64,000 bases of DNA from the NCBI GenBank assembly GCA_014281115.1, contig JACONQ010000006.1, positions 1,860,001 to 1,924,000 on the forward strand, written 5' to 3'. Below are positions 21,417 to 32,432 of this stretch, piece after piece (the first letter of the stretch is position 1; each line of letters opens with the position of its first letter). Both the position numbers and the translations under genes were made by a program. Below the pieces are notes generated by a model. It saw only the letters and a program-made list of their open reading frames with translations. It had not been told where the DNA came from and made no database searches. Origin of the DNA: Laburnicola sp. R22_1 (taxonomy: Eukaryota; Ascomycota; Dothideomycetes; Pleosporales; Didymosphaeriaceae).

Positions 21417-23039
21417 TTAAGCAGTATTTAAAGTATCTTTTTTGCACGTACGTGAGTTATGCCCAAGCTCTCTGCACCTTGTGCAGCGCGCCAGAGCCTG
21501 GCGGCTCAGGCCTGATCGCTCTCCACTTTGACGCTGTTCATGCTCTATCTGCTGGTCAGCCGCCTTTTGAGCAAGTATATTCTCTCCCTCTCCCTTTGTT
21601 AAGGTCCCCTGCTTCTGTATCCGCTTCTTTTTGCGCTGTCTACGCTTAGTTGCTGCCTCATTGGCTCTCTCAAGGCTAGTAATCCGATCGCGCATAAGCT
21701 CAGCTGAGAGCATCATTACTTCAGCACCCTTCTTAAGTTGATTAATCGCCTGAATAATAGAGGCAGGCGAGGAGCTCTTGTGCCGTTGAACGCGCTTACG
21801 GATTAGAGTTGATTGAGCCTCAAGCTCACGTATGTTGCTCGGCGTTTTGGCTTCCCAGAGAGCCTCTAGTAGAGCAGCTGGTGAAGGCGTACGAAGCTGC
21901 ACATCCAGCTTTGACAGAACAGCTTCAGGCTGGAGAGGAACAAGGCCTGCGCCTCGAAAGGCTGAACAGATATTGGCTAATGTAAATGATTGCTTAAAGG
22001 CTGTCTTAAAGGCTGGCAGGAATTCAAGCTTCGTGATGTGGTTGATGTAGTTACGGATCAGAGCCTCAACCTCTCGGCTGTACGCGCGCTTCAACGGCGA
22101 GAAGCAGCACACATCAAGTGGCTGCAGCAGATGCAAGGAGTGAGGCGGCATGCAGAGCGTGTAGATGTTGTTCTCCTTGCAGAGCTGTTGAAATTCAAGA
22201 GAGTGGTGGCTCGCATGGCCATCAAGGATAAGCAGCCTACGCGTGCCAACAATCCGGGTCTCTATATGCTTGATAAAGTGCTTTAGCCACTCAACTCCAA
22301 GCTCGTTCGTCGTCCAGCCGTTGTCGCTAAGAGATATAGCCCAATCGCGCGGGATATCCTCCTCGTACCAAGCAGATAGGTGGTGCTGGCCAGCAAAGAT
22401 GATAAACGGTGGGATAGCCCAGCCAGCAGCGTTAATTGCTTGGACAAGTGTCACCCACTCGCGGTTCCCAGGCTGGACAGCCTTTGGCCGGCCTCTCCTC
22501 TCTAACCCTGTAACAACGAGCTGAGTCGTAATCTTGCCCATCATGAAGCCAGCCTCATCAAAATTGTAGACGTCCTCATCGCAGATGCCGTACCTGGCCT
22601 TAGTCTGCTCTACAAGCTTGAACCAGGCGCTAATTAGGATAGGATCCTCACAGAGAGCTCTCTGTCTATCGTAGGCTCGGTTAAAACACGTCTTAAGAGA
22701 GTCTGTACGCCTAACAAAGTTGGCTGGCCACTTCTGTCCAACCTGGCCTGCGCCGCGCGCAGCTAGCAGCTTATCTGCCATATCGCGAATTGCTAAGTAG
22801 GTAGGCGAAAATCCACGTAGGTCCAGATCAAGTATATGACGAATTATCACCTCCTCTTCTAGCTGGGTGAGCTTCTTCGAGTTGGGCTGGCAATCGCGTC
22901 GCGTAGGTCTCCCAGCGCGTCAGCGGCGGAGCGTTGTTTCGGGTACATTGTAGACTGCTGCAGCAGCTCGGTTGCTTTAGATCTAGCTGGTATTAATTGA
23001 AAAGATGGCAAGCTAAACATCTGCTTCCTTTGAAGCCAT
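21417..23039 (-). pseudogene. Fot1-type DDE transposase, four nonsense codons near the N-terminus
   Basis: Read from ATG 23039-23037 to the stop at 21417 the gene spans 541 codons, matching the roughly 540 residues of Fot1 transposase. Codons 9, 19, 21 and 40 are TAG, TAG, TAA and TGA. Each is explained by one C-to-T change (CAG, CAG, CAA, CGA), the RIP direction. Downstream the frame is fully open and the catalytic core looks intact: [18 protein letters not shown] and [13 protein letters not shown] for the three acidic positions. The C-terminus has a basic helix and a CCHC zinc knuckle (CTRCRELGHNSRTC). The damaged part is the N-terminal DNA-binding helix-turn-helix (NRAAAAVYNVPETTLR remains readable). 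The copy cannot make full-length protein but its ends could still be moved in trans. Confidence 0.93.
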
Positions 23040-23083
23040 TTGAGTGTTGTGGCGTGGAGTTGTTGTAGGACGCGTTTAGAGCG

Positions 23084-23144
23084 GGTGCGAAAGTTGATGG
23101 GGTGCGCCGCTCGCTTGCCTGCGCCGCTCGCTTGCCATCCATGT
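23084..23144. repeat. Right terminal inverted repeat of the Fot1-like element
   Basis: Reverse complement of the left end, from GGTGCGAAAGTTGATGGGG to CGCTTGCCATCCATGT, followed by the TA target base pair at 23145-23146. Confidence 0.95.
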
Positions 23145-23324
23145 TATCGTATCAAACTCTTGATACATGTAAGTCACGGGACATGTCTCTAAGGATGAAA
23201 ATTACGCCATCCATGACCAAACGTGCGCACTCCGCACCCGCTGTCTCCGCCACGACCCAACTGGACCTTTGTACGACCAAAACCAGTTCAATGAAGTTAG
23301 CATTGTTTGATGCCGCCGCCCCTC

Positions 23325-23330
23325 TATAAA
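23325..23330 (+). promoter_or_regulatory. TATA box of the F-box gene
   Basis: TATAAA within CCTCTATAAAACC, 85 bp before the presumed start position at 23410 and 181 bp from the transposon end. Confidence 0.5.
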
Positions 23331-23409
23331 ACCGTATCTTCTGTCCATTACGCTCCATTCCTCTGCACCTTACCATACGCACTCTTACCTAAACCTAGCC
23401 CACCCTACA

Positions 23410-24180
23410 ATACGCACCCGCAGCCAGGTGCGCGCCCTGGACCACGCAGCCGCCACCGCCGTGCTCTCCACCCCCGAACTCCTCAAATCCATCCTCTCCC
23501 ACCTCCCCCTCCAGACCCTCCTCACAACCGCCCCACTAGTCTCCCACCGCTGGCACACCACCATCACATCATCCCTGTCCCTCCAACGCCTCCTCTACTT
23601 CCAGCCCGTGCCCGAACCCAAAGACCTCAACAGGGCCCTTCACGTCACCAATCCCTATTTCCTCGTTATATTCAACGACTACAAGCAAACGCAACAATGT
23701 TGGCGCAACATATTCGACGGTCGACCATCCAGATCTCCCAGACTGTGGAAAGCTTTCCTCCGACCTGAGGCGAGTTGGCGACGAATGCTCGTCTCGCAGC
23801 CCCCACCCTTGCGCCTGGGCTGCTGGATGGTCGACGCTTCCGACCGTGGCGGATTCCTGAGAGAAGCGTTCAAGATCCAGGTGTTCCTGCAGGGCCTCCG
23901 CATAGGCACACTGTACGACCGTAGCATACGGTGGCTAGCAACGAGCGCGGGCCAAAGCGCAACCACCCAAATCTATACTATGCCGTACTCCCCCTGGAGC
24001 AGGCCAACTGCGGACGAGTTGAAGCGAGCCACGAGCGCGGACTCAACCGCATTCATCCGTGATTTTACTAGGGGGCACTCCCCCTGGGATATGATAGATG
24101 GGGAAGAGAGCGATCTCTATGGCGCGGGGCTAAAGGACGCTGTGGACTTCGTGCTCAAGGGGAAGAAGAAGTCTGTGTAA
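23410..24180 (+). pseudogene. F-box protein gene with start codon ATA instead of ATG
   Basis: The frame encodes VLSTPELLKSILSHLPLQTLL..APLVSHRWHTTITSS, a clear N-terminal F-box as used by Skp1-binding ubiquitin-ligase adaptors. It then runs to a TGA-free end at 24180, 256 residues if counted from 23410. No ATG exists in frame between the upstream TGA (near 23308) and the F-box, and no upstream exon is plausible because the TATA box is at 23325. At 23410 the codon is ATA in a good start context (A at -3), exactly where homologues of this kind begin. ATG to ATA is the change RIP makes on the other strand (CAT to TAT). The rest is intact. A non-ATG start (GTG at 23428) or an assembly error are alternatives. 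Confidence 0.65.
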
Positions 24181-24895
24181 GAGCTTGCGTGGAAGGGGAA
24201 AAATAGGGACTTTGAGAGGAAATTTGAGAGCAAATTTGCAGTGCGGGACCGAGTGGGGAACAAGCTTTTGCTGCCGGCAAGTGATAGTGGGTATAAGGAG
24301 TTTTGGGAATGGGAAGCTCTGTTGGTCGAGCAAATCTGATGTAGGAAGGTGTACTCAGGCTCCTGGTAGGCGCTTACCGACTCATTGTCTACACGCTGAT
24401 GTCTAGGCTAGGCTCTACATATGTATAGTTAGATCTTTTGGCGTCATCCTTCATCAATCTTACATGTAACTTTCATCAGCTGTTTCATAGGAGGGGAGGA
24501 GTAGCGACTCCCCATCTTTTTCTATACGCTGCTTTATTAGGAATAGCATAATGAGCTTGCCTTTTTCTTGAACCATCACATTTGATATGATACTGATCAT
24601 TTTCACAACCCCAACAGTACACAAACCCAAGTATACACCCCATCATAGATCACCCCTCACCTATTCCATCTCCCCACTCCACCAAACAACAAACAGACAC
24701 CCCACCAATCCCCACAGCAAAACACCACACCACAGGCACGATACACACTTCATATTACGATATCTAGCCAAGATAGACATGTCCCAGACCTTTGCCATCT
24801 CCCCTATCCACCAAGAATAAGAATCACTGGAAACACCCCAGAGCGAATACGATACAAACCGATTGCCTGATCATAGACAGACAACGCAACGCGGC
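24181..24895. other. Intergenic, convergent 3' ends, no gene seen
   Basis: Lies between the F-box gene and the last exon of the aldehyde dehydrogenase gene. Short frames only. The left half is purine-rich, the right half is rich in CA and CACC. Confidence 0.5.
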
Positions 24896-26831
24896 TTACA
24901 ACTTCTCCCGCCGCTGGAGATACAACCGCAGACCGACAGCCACTAGAAGATGTTAGCACAAGCTTAGACTCCAAACAGACGACAACGAGTAACATGAAAA
25001 GAGAACAACAAGCAGCCAAGTCATGCGTATCCCACGCCTCGGACCGCAACTGTACAGAAGGATACGAAAAGTCCGACTCAAAACGCCGTTGACTCCCTAG
25101 TATTAATTCATTCACTCATTCATTCATTCATTCGTTCAATACACGCATTACTTTTTCCCCCATCCATCCATCCATCCATAACACCCCATACCTAGAGAGA
25201 TGGATAGCAACCGCAAAAAAAGAAGGCAAATTTCAAAAGAGCAAAGCATAGCAGCATCACTTACCGACAACCGCAGCCAAAGACTTCAACCCCAGCAGCC
25301 CCAACAGCCACCCACCCCAGCCAATGGTGCGGCCCTGCCTGTCAAAATTAGGCGACAATTCGCTCATGCCCATGTACTTTTTGAGCTTGGCCGCCGTATA
25401 CGGCGGATACCTGATACTTATCAGAGCCTCCATCCAGCTCGGCGTAATCGTCACGCTCCGCCTGTGCGTAAACACATCAAACGACGCCTTCCCCCTGTAG
25501 GCGCCCTGACCCGAGTCGCCCACGCCGCCAAACGCGAGCGTGGGGATCGAGGCGTGGAAAAAGCCGTCGTTTAGCGTGGCGCCGCCGGACCGCGTCTGCT
25601 CGAGGACTTTTTCCATTTCGGGTTTGGAGCCGAAGGGGTAGAGGCCTAGCGGGGTGGCGTGGACTTCGTTTGCGATGCGGATGGCTTCGTCGAGGTCGTT
25701 GACGGGGAGGAGGGGCAGGAACGGGCCGAAGGATTCGTCTTTGATGAGCGAATCGTCCATGGAGGCGACTTGGATGACGGTGGGCTCGATGAAGAGGTCG
25801 GCTTCGTCCATGGTGCCGCCGAGGAGGATCTTGCCGTGCGAGTCGTCGAGCATCTTCTTGAGGCGCTGGAATTGGCGCTGGTTGACGATGCGGCCGTAGT
25901 CGGGCGTGTTGCGCGGGCCTTTGGGGTAGAATTCGTCGATTTGCTTCTTCATCTCGGAGACGAAGGGTTGGACCATTTCCTTGTCGATGAGGGTGAAGTT
26001 CTGCCCCACGCAGACCTGGCCGGCGTTGAAGGTTTTGGCCCACAGGAGGCGGCGGGCGGCCAGCTTGGGGTCGGCGTTCTTGGTCACGAAGGCGGGGTTC
26101 CGGCCGCCGAGCTCCAGGGCGACGGGTGTGAGCGTTTCGGCGGCCTTCTTCGCGATGATGGTGCCCACGTTGGCGGAGCCCGTGTAGAAGATCTTGTCCC
26201 ACTTTTGGTCGAGGAGCGCCGACGTCTCGGGAACGGCGCCCTGGACAACGGCGTAGCAGTCAGGGTCGAGCGATTCGGCGATGGCCTTTTGCAGGATGGC
26301 TGCAGCGTTGGGCGCGCCCTCGGAGGGCTTGAGCACGGCGGAGCAGCCAGCCGCGATGGCACCGATGAGCGGGCCGAGCGACAGCTGGAAGGGAAAGTTG
26401 AACGCTCTGCATGGCGTCAGCGCCTATATATGGCCAGCTATTTGTACTATTCAAGCCTACCCAATGACCAGCACTGCGCCGAGGGGGTCCTTCCTGATGC
26501 GCGGGGCCATGAACTTGTTCGGCAGGGGAATGTCCTCTGGACTCTCGTCCTTTGCCCAGCGCGCCAGGTTCTTCTGCATGAAGACGATGTCGTTCATGCA
26601 CCACGTCAGCTCGCTCATGTACGTCTCGAATGACGGCTTGCCCAGGTCCTGCTTGCAGGCTTCGAGGATGAGGGCTTCATTGTCCTTCAGGGCCCAGTAC
26701 AGCTTGCGCAGCTGCTGCACGCGGAACTCGAGCGGACGCGTCTTGTGCGAGAGGAAGCCGGCGCGGATGCGAGCGGCGATGACGGGAATGTCGTCGATGG
26801 ACGTGTGGGCGAAAGGGGGCAGTGTCGACAT
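24896..26831 (-). CDS. HFD1: Fatty aldehyde dehydrogenase, Hfd1/ALDH3 type, membrane-anchored
   Basis: Exons 26831-26461, 26406-25265 and 24942-24896 give 519 residues. NAD-dependent ALDH features are clear: FNFPFQLSLGPLIGAIAAGC, IFYTGSANVG for cofactor binding, ALELGGRNP with Glu222, and FNAGQVCVGQN with the catalytic Cys256. SFGPFLPLLP and LAFGGVGDSGQGAYRG follow. The C-terminus forms a hydrophobic helix (GGWLLGLLGLKSLAAVV...) ending in basic residues, as in the ER- and lipid-droplet-anchored Hfd1/ALDH3A2 enzymes. These oxidise long-chain aldehydes including hexadecenal from sphingosine-1-phosphate. The last intron is 322 nt, long for this region, and holds ATTC and CATC microsatellites. 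It is supported by a GTAAGT donor, a CTAAC branch motif and a sensible final exon (AVGLRLYLQRREKL). Without it the protein would end 16 residues earlier at a TGA within the donor. Confidence 0.93.
25105..25180. repeat. ATTC and CATC tetranucleotide microsatellites
   Basis: Runs of ATTC (25105-25138) and CATC (25161-25179) lie inside the presumed last intron of the aldehyde dehydrogenase gene. Confidence 0.8.
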
Positions 26832-28037
26832 GGTGGCTCGGAGCTTCGATGCGCGCGCAACTGTTCAGTGATCAGTGGGATCCCCGAGGTGTTGTAGCGG
26901 TCGCAATCTGTGCCTCGGTACATGCAGGCGTGTGTATGCCCGCCCCGCTTTTGCTCTTTCCGGCATGGCGAGTGTCCACCTTACCATCCACACCCATCTA
27001 AGGAGGGCGCCGAGATGGTGGAGGGTGTGGGTACGAGCTTGGGGAGTATTACCGTTGATAAGGAGGTTGTCAGTGCGGCGAATCCGATGGGGGCGGATGC
27101 GTTGGGGAAGAAGTTCATTGAGATGCTGGGGGCGTAGAAGGGGTTGGAGAGCTGGAAGGGATATCTAACCTTTATGAAGGCTAGCTGTATAGCGATGAAG
27201 CAGCAACTACTGTTAGTGTTATTAGACTGGAGGATTCTACCTCAATATCATCAAAATAATACCGAAGTTCTTACCGAATGCCTAACCAAAACCACCGAAC
27301 CTCGAAGATTCTTAAACCGAACAAAGACATGTTACAAATCGCACCCCCATAGCGGTTTCGTTTACCTACCAAAGAAACAAGAGTGAGACAAACGCTGTAG
27401 AGCTAGAATGACATAATAAAATTGAACAGCCGTGTTGTTTAGTATCTACTATGATGAATCCGTCGTAGAATATAATACGAATCTTTGACTTTTCTCTTTC
27501 CCCTCATCGTATAACCGAGACGCATAACCCAACCCCCCAGAAATCTATCGCGATCAGATAAAATAACAATTTCCATCTCATGCTCCCATTCTTCTTCCAC
27601 TGCACTCACTCACTCACTCATTCGTAACAAATGGCAGAACTTTGAGTACCGCACCTTATTCTTTGCGACAGGCCTTTAGGCTTTCTCTTACGTGGTTGGT
27701 GTGATTGTAATGGTTAGTGGGCTTTTTTTCTTATTTATTCATTTATGCTTATTCGTTTATAGTTAATTCAATCTTCTACTCCTCTTACTTGCAAAGAGCG
27801 GAAAGGCTTTATAAGTGGCTGGGGGAGTTGACGCAGGCTTTTACTTGCGAGGTGAGGTGGGAGGATTTGTTTGGGGATTGTGGATCGGGCCTTTACTTTG
27901 TGAGAGGGGTGGGAGGCGTGGAGGGTGGAGTTGTGTATTTAAAGAGGGTAAGGTTTGGGGTCGTCCACCTTCTATCCACAACACCATCAACTGCAACTTC
28001 TACAACACTATTTCTTGATCAGACTGGCATATCAGTG
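26832..28037. other. Intergenic between divergent genes
   Basis: Promoter region of the aldehyde dehydrogenase gene on the left and of the DUF7587-like gene on the right. Apart from a possible gene remnant at 27000-27137, no coding sequence is supported. An ACTC/ATTC-type run occurs at 27601-27622. Confidence 0.45.
27000..27137 (+). pseudogene. Possible remnant of an unknown gene
   Basis: The frame reads EGAEMVEGVGTSLGSITVDK, then EVVSAANPMGADALGKKF and IEMLGA before a TAG at 27135. It looks protein-like, resembling the C-terminus of an enzyme, but no matching upstream exon could be found in the 170 bp before the divergent aldehyde dehydrogenase start. A TCTAAG acceptor-like signal precedes it at 26998-27003. 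It may be the last exon of a deleted gene, or chance. No family is proposed. Confidence 0.2.
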
Positions 28038-29926
28038 ATGGAATCTCCTGCAGACCCGACTGTGGGACAGATTACCGAACCAATCAGTTCCTCGATCGTT
28101 GCTGGAGGAGATGAAGCAATGACGACCATGGATACGTCAATGGGGTCTTCTGACATTGTTGAACCTCCAGAGCCTTCCAACTATCCGACCACCACCACTC
28201 AAAGGACTTCTTCAGACCCACATGCAACAACCGCCCCAGATGCCCCAGCTACAGCCTCAGAAAAGCCGAAGGAGAAAGCACCCGCCCGATTGAAGAGTAA
28301 GCCACTCCTCCATCCATCATAACACTCGCACAAGCTTACCATAGCCACCAGTGAAAAAATTGCCCACCGCAGCAGAAATTCACCAGGCCATTCCTTCCGA
28401 AGGCATTTCGATTACCAAACTTGCCGCAAAATTCGACGTCGACAGTACCAACTCCCACGTCTTCGCCGAAATCCTCGAAGTAATTGGAAATATTGAAACG
28501 CGCGCTTGGATCAAGCCAGCTCCAAACCTGCCTTCAGAAGCCGACATCACAAAAATCGTCGACGCCGCGAAGACCCCTGCCGTGCGGCGCGTACTCAAAA
28601 GCAATCAGTACATCGCATCGAACCTCTCAGGCGAGATTACCATGTAAGATTTCTACACATACCACTTTGGCCAAAACATTACTGACGTTGCGCAGCACCT
28701 GGAACGAGACGGCCGAACTCGTCCGTGGAGTTAGCAACATGCGTCCTGACAAGTTTTACCGTGTTTTTTACGAAGACTCGGCTACGCTTAGCTCGTACGT
28801 GACGAAGTAAGTATGATCTTCAATTGTGTTTGTTTGATGCCATAGACTTACCACGCGTCTTTCTTTTTCGCAGGCACACGCACATAAAGCACCGTGAGAA
28901 GCCCAGCTTAGTGATGCGCGAGGGCAACGCATTCCAATCGATTGGCACATTCTCCGCTAAGAAGGACTTGACTCGTGCGCGGATAGAGCGACATCTTATG
29001 TGGAACCAAAAACGAGAGCCATCATGCTATATATCCGTGTTCAATAACCTGGGTCAGTATTCCCTGCACATCGTTCACAGATCCACCACTAACGAATCAC
29101 AGCGGACGCAAAGAGACGCGCAACCTTCCACTCGAAAAACGGAACCAGCCAGCGCATCGGCGAACGCATCTCCATCGCCGCCATAAAAGCCACCGGACTC
29201 CGCGCCGTCACCATCCACGCCGATCTCAACGAAACCACCGAAACGACTACAAAAGACTCGCTCGGGCTAAACAATACAGTAGAAAGCTCCCACTCGAAGC
29301 GCAAAGTCAACATCCCCGCATGGATCCACAGAGATGCCTTCGTAGGCAACGAAAACGCGACGCATATCTCGCTGGAAAAATTAGAATCCTTGGGCCATGA
29401 GATCTGGCTTTCGATTACAGAGCTCCGCATGTGCGATATGAAAGTTCCGGCAGCGAGGGGCCATAATTACGAATGGCTGGCTTGCGGCCGCATTCCGACT
29501 TCTCGCATCATGTGTGTGATGCCTTTCGACGGGGTAACGTTGCACGAGGCAGAATCGGACAAACCAGTACAAACTGGTCATGGTGACCGCTGTTGGATCT
29601 TCGACTGGGACCGGTCGATGTGGCTTCTTGCGAGTCTTGTGGATGAGCAAGGTCGGAAGGTTATTGGGTCCCAAGCACAGGATGCGAATACTTTGGGAAA
29701 GCGGACACGGGGTGAGGAATGCGATACGCATCGTCCAAATAAGCGAGCGAGAGAGGCTGCCGACCATGAGGCGAAGTGCGATAATGGCTGTGGTTTTTGT
29801 TGTCAGAGGAGCATGAGCGGGCATAACCAGTCATTGGCGTATATGCTCTTGATCTTGCGAGTACCCCGGGAAAGAAGAGACTCGATCAAGACCTTAGGAG
29901 GGATTTCGACGCGGTTGGATGAATGA
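28038..29926 (+). CDS. DUF7587-like protein of unknown function
   Basis: Five exons, 28038-28296, 28352-28643, 28696-28806, 28874-29052 and 29103-29926, join in frame to 554 residues. The first 85 residues are disordered and Thr/Pro-rich. A helical domain follows (LPTAAEIHQAIPSEGISITK through AVRRVLKSNQYIASN). A block then reads KFYRVFYEDSATLSSYVTK ... SIGTFSAKKDLTRARIERHL ... WNQKREPSCYISVFNNLADA. This resembles the fungal DUF7587 domain (a start RVF..., then a phrase like R.HL.W..R.P...ISV). The C-terminal third has two cysteine clusters (CDNGCGFCC) and a basic stretch (GKRTRGEE, NKRAREA) that could target the nucleus. The first intron joins LK to an ATG codon, which fixed the acceptor at 28351. 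Role unknown. Confidence 0.78.
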
Positions 29927-30447
29927 ACTCAGGCCTCCAAGAACAACAACGAAAGCGTAGGGTACAGGATAGCCGCCATTATACGGATGTATCAGATGGC
30001 TGGAATGCGGAATTCTCAGTATTTTGTATTTCTTTTGGCAGCGTCCTTGGAAGACATCGTCAGTGAGGAGAACAAAAGGGCCTTTGGATATACTGCATTT
30101 ATTTTTCACAGCTGGCTATCTAAAGAGGCATCTTATTCTTGCGGAAGCTATGCTAAGTGGGATATCCAGCGCATCATCAACGCGTCGGGTGACCAGTCTG
30201 TAGCTTTAGAGGAGGAGATCCATCAAAAAGGTTCTATAGCCACAGCAGGTTCCTCAAATTCAGTCGATTTTCTCAGCACTTCCTGCGAACTTCACCGATA
30301 AACATGCTACAAAAATCGTGTTTCCTATTGACAGCAGAGAATTTCTTAGCATCAAAGAATATACCCATCTCACCTCAACACTAACCTTCCCACCTACCCT
30401 CATACAATCCCTTTTCAGCCATGCCCATTTACCACATCACATACACA
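29927..30447. other. Intergenic, convergent 3' ends
   Basis: A frame at 29987-30301 has no domain. The sequence from 30350 on is CA-rich and leads into the last exon of the second receptor gene. Nothing else was recognised. Confidence 0.45.
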
Positions 30448-31764
30448 TCACACACCCTGCGGCCCCATAGACACACTCCTCGTCACCCCAACCGGCTCAA
30501 ACCCCTCCCCCCCCCTTCCACCCCAAAGCTCCTCCTCACTATCCGTCGGCGACACCCGAACCAGCCCCAACTCCACCCCCTCCGTCTCCACCGTAAACGT
30601 CTGCTCCTTCTTAATCCCGCCCTTCGCCCTCGCACTCCCCCTCGTCCCAGTGCCCGTCCCCGTCGTCCCCAACCCCTTCCGATCCCTCCTCCACTTAACC
30701 CATATCGAGCGGACGGCAGGCAGATTGACCGCAACGACCGCGACGTTTATCTCAAGCGCAGCAATGATGATGATTTCGCCGACGCCGGCGGCAGTCTCGT
30801 TGAGCGAGATGAGCTTGATGAGGCTGTGGAAGCGGATGCAGGAGAGGAGGACGGACGCGCCGCCGAAGGCGAAGACGGCGAGGACGCCGGCTTTGACGTG
30901 GAGGGGCATTTGGAGCGTCCACAGCGTGGAGATCGGCAGGATGAAGACGTAGAAGTCTAGGAGGACGTTCTGCGTTGGAGACGGATAGGAGTTAGTCGTC
31001 GTTGTTCGAGGGTGTTTCGAGCATATAACGGGGGGTATTTGGAGGGGAGGGGATGGGAGAGGGGAGCGGGAGGGAGACTTACGACGACGGAAGGCGCCAG
31101 GAGGACGTAGTACCTGTTCATGCATTCTGCGCCGCGGAGGCGTTGGATGGGCTTGTAGGCTGCGGAGATGGGGATGCATTGGAAGACGATGATGAGGATG
31201 TTGATGAGGAGTTGGCCGACGTTGAGGCCGAAGCCGAAGCCGACGAAGAGGCGGAACACGCGGTTGATGGAGAGGCGGAGATAGAAGGCGAGGAAGGCGT
31301 TTTTTATCATGAAGTGCATCGCCGCATAGTATATGGCTAGGATGTAGAGCCACTGCATTGCGGTTAGCCGGTAAGTTTATCTGGTCAGATGGCGAAGAGA
31401 AGGAAGTACCCTCACGAGCTCGCCGCTCGGGTCAAAGTATGTGCAGGTGATGGAATTGCTGAGATTGGATTGTTAGCGGAAGCTATGGCGGTGTGGAATT
31501 GAGACTTTACCCTCCACATAGCAAGAGATTCTTTTGCCAGAAAACTAGTGCAGGCAATAGTGTTACCTGTTACAAATTAGTATCAGCCGTTTCGCCATCT
31601 TCTTGAAGGCTGCTTACCCCGACGAGGATGGACACGAAGTCATCCGCCTTCCAACAGCGCGTTACATACTTGCAACAGTAGATGCGGGCGAAGCAGGATG
31701 CAATGCCAAGAGGGAAGCTCGTCCAGGTAATAATGTATCCAAAGACCTGTAAAGCAGAAACCAT
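30448..31764 (-). CDS. Pth11-like seven-transmembrane protein without CFEM domain
   Basis: Five exons, 31764-31618, 31566-31511, 31458-31416, 31352-31083 and 30969-30448, give 345 residues. The order of hydrophobic segments and the phrases CWKADDFVSILVG, WLYILAIYYAAMHFMIKNAFLAFYLRLS, CIPISAAYKPIQ, VLLDFYVFILPISTLWTLQM and GEIIIIAALEINVAVVAVNLPAVRSIW match the fungal rhodopsin-like (Pth11-related) integral membrane family. The tail is basic and Gly/Thr-rich, about 90 residues. Two donors in the third exon are possible (GTGAGG at 31415 or GTACTT six bases later); both keep frame. Compared with the receptor at 6092-8109 there is no signal peptide or CFEM module, so these represent two subclasses. 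Ligand unknown. Confidence 0.85.
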
Positions 31765-32432
31765 GATGTATTACTGTTGGCGTAACCGCACCAAAATATG
31801 CATCGGAGTGTGTTCAAAGTGCGGCGTACGCCGCTGCATTTGTCGTACAAGTCAAGGCACGAACAAAGATTCCAGCTGCAGGGCGCGTGGATACGAATCT
31901 GTATTGTTGTGAGCCAATCCGGCGTTCGCGACTACTCAATATCGCCCCAACTCTTTCATGTTGCTTGCCGGTATGTATGAATACTATGCCGGATCCGTAG
32001 CTTTTGGATGAGGTCGTAGGTTGCCCGGGTATCATGTCAGTGGAGCTTCGGCTGTGAGAAGCGCTGCCAACTGCCGCATCCGGCGCGCTTCTGGAAGTCG
32101 GATCAACCACACGCGCAGTATCATGAATCTGTTGCTGCACGCTGTAAATCCAAGATCTAGGCTTAGTATAGGTATACTGATGAGATGGGCCGAATATAGG
32201 AGAATCGTCCGCAGTAAGCGTACCGCTAGCGACGCGCTAGGCTTATTACACACTAAACCAATCTCATGAGAAAACCCTCATTCGCATCCGCATCCGTTCA
32301 ATCGCCAATCGAAATTCCTTTTGCTATTATACCCACATACGCGTCAAGAACCTCACATCAAAGATCTCGCAAGTATATACAACCGACACCCTCATACCCC
32401 CATTCATATTAACATGCCAAGACCCCTGATCG
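31765..32432. other. Intergenic, nothing recognised
   Basis: Lies upstream of the second receptor and downstream of the ceramidase. No gene, motif or repeat could be supported. Confidence 0.45.

Larger units (their letters stand above)
21296..23144 (-). mobile_element. Fot1/pogo-type DNA transposon, 1,849 bp, complete ends
   Basis: The element is bounded by inverted repeats of about 60 bp and flanked by TA on both sides (21294-21295 and 23145-23146), the target duplication of the Tc1/mariner superfamily. Each end starts ACATGGATGGCAAGCG and contains a tandem pair of a 17-bp unit (GGCAAGCGAGCGGCGCA). The inside holds one transposase gene on the minus strand. Length matches Fot1 and Pot2 elements (about 1.85-1.9 kb). 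Base composition equals that of the surrounding genes, so the copy is young. Its ends are nearly perfect: one extra T in the left arm is the only difference I see. Confidence 0.95.

Noticed and set aside
21452..22524. Plus-strand frames across the Fot1-like transposase
   Set aside because: Shadows of the minus-strand transposase, whose catalytic motifs are clear.
25654..26871. Long plus-strand frames opposite the aldehyde dehydrogenase, one of 324 codons
   Set aside because: High GC at third positions of the real gene suppresses stops on the other strand; only the minus strand shows ALDH motifs.
30421..31340. Frames on the plus strand and a 301-codon minus frame over the second Pth11-like receptor
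   Set aside because: They read through introns or are in the wrong frame; only the five-exon model gives the receptor helices.
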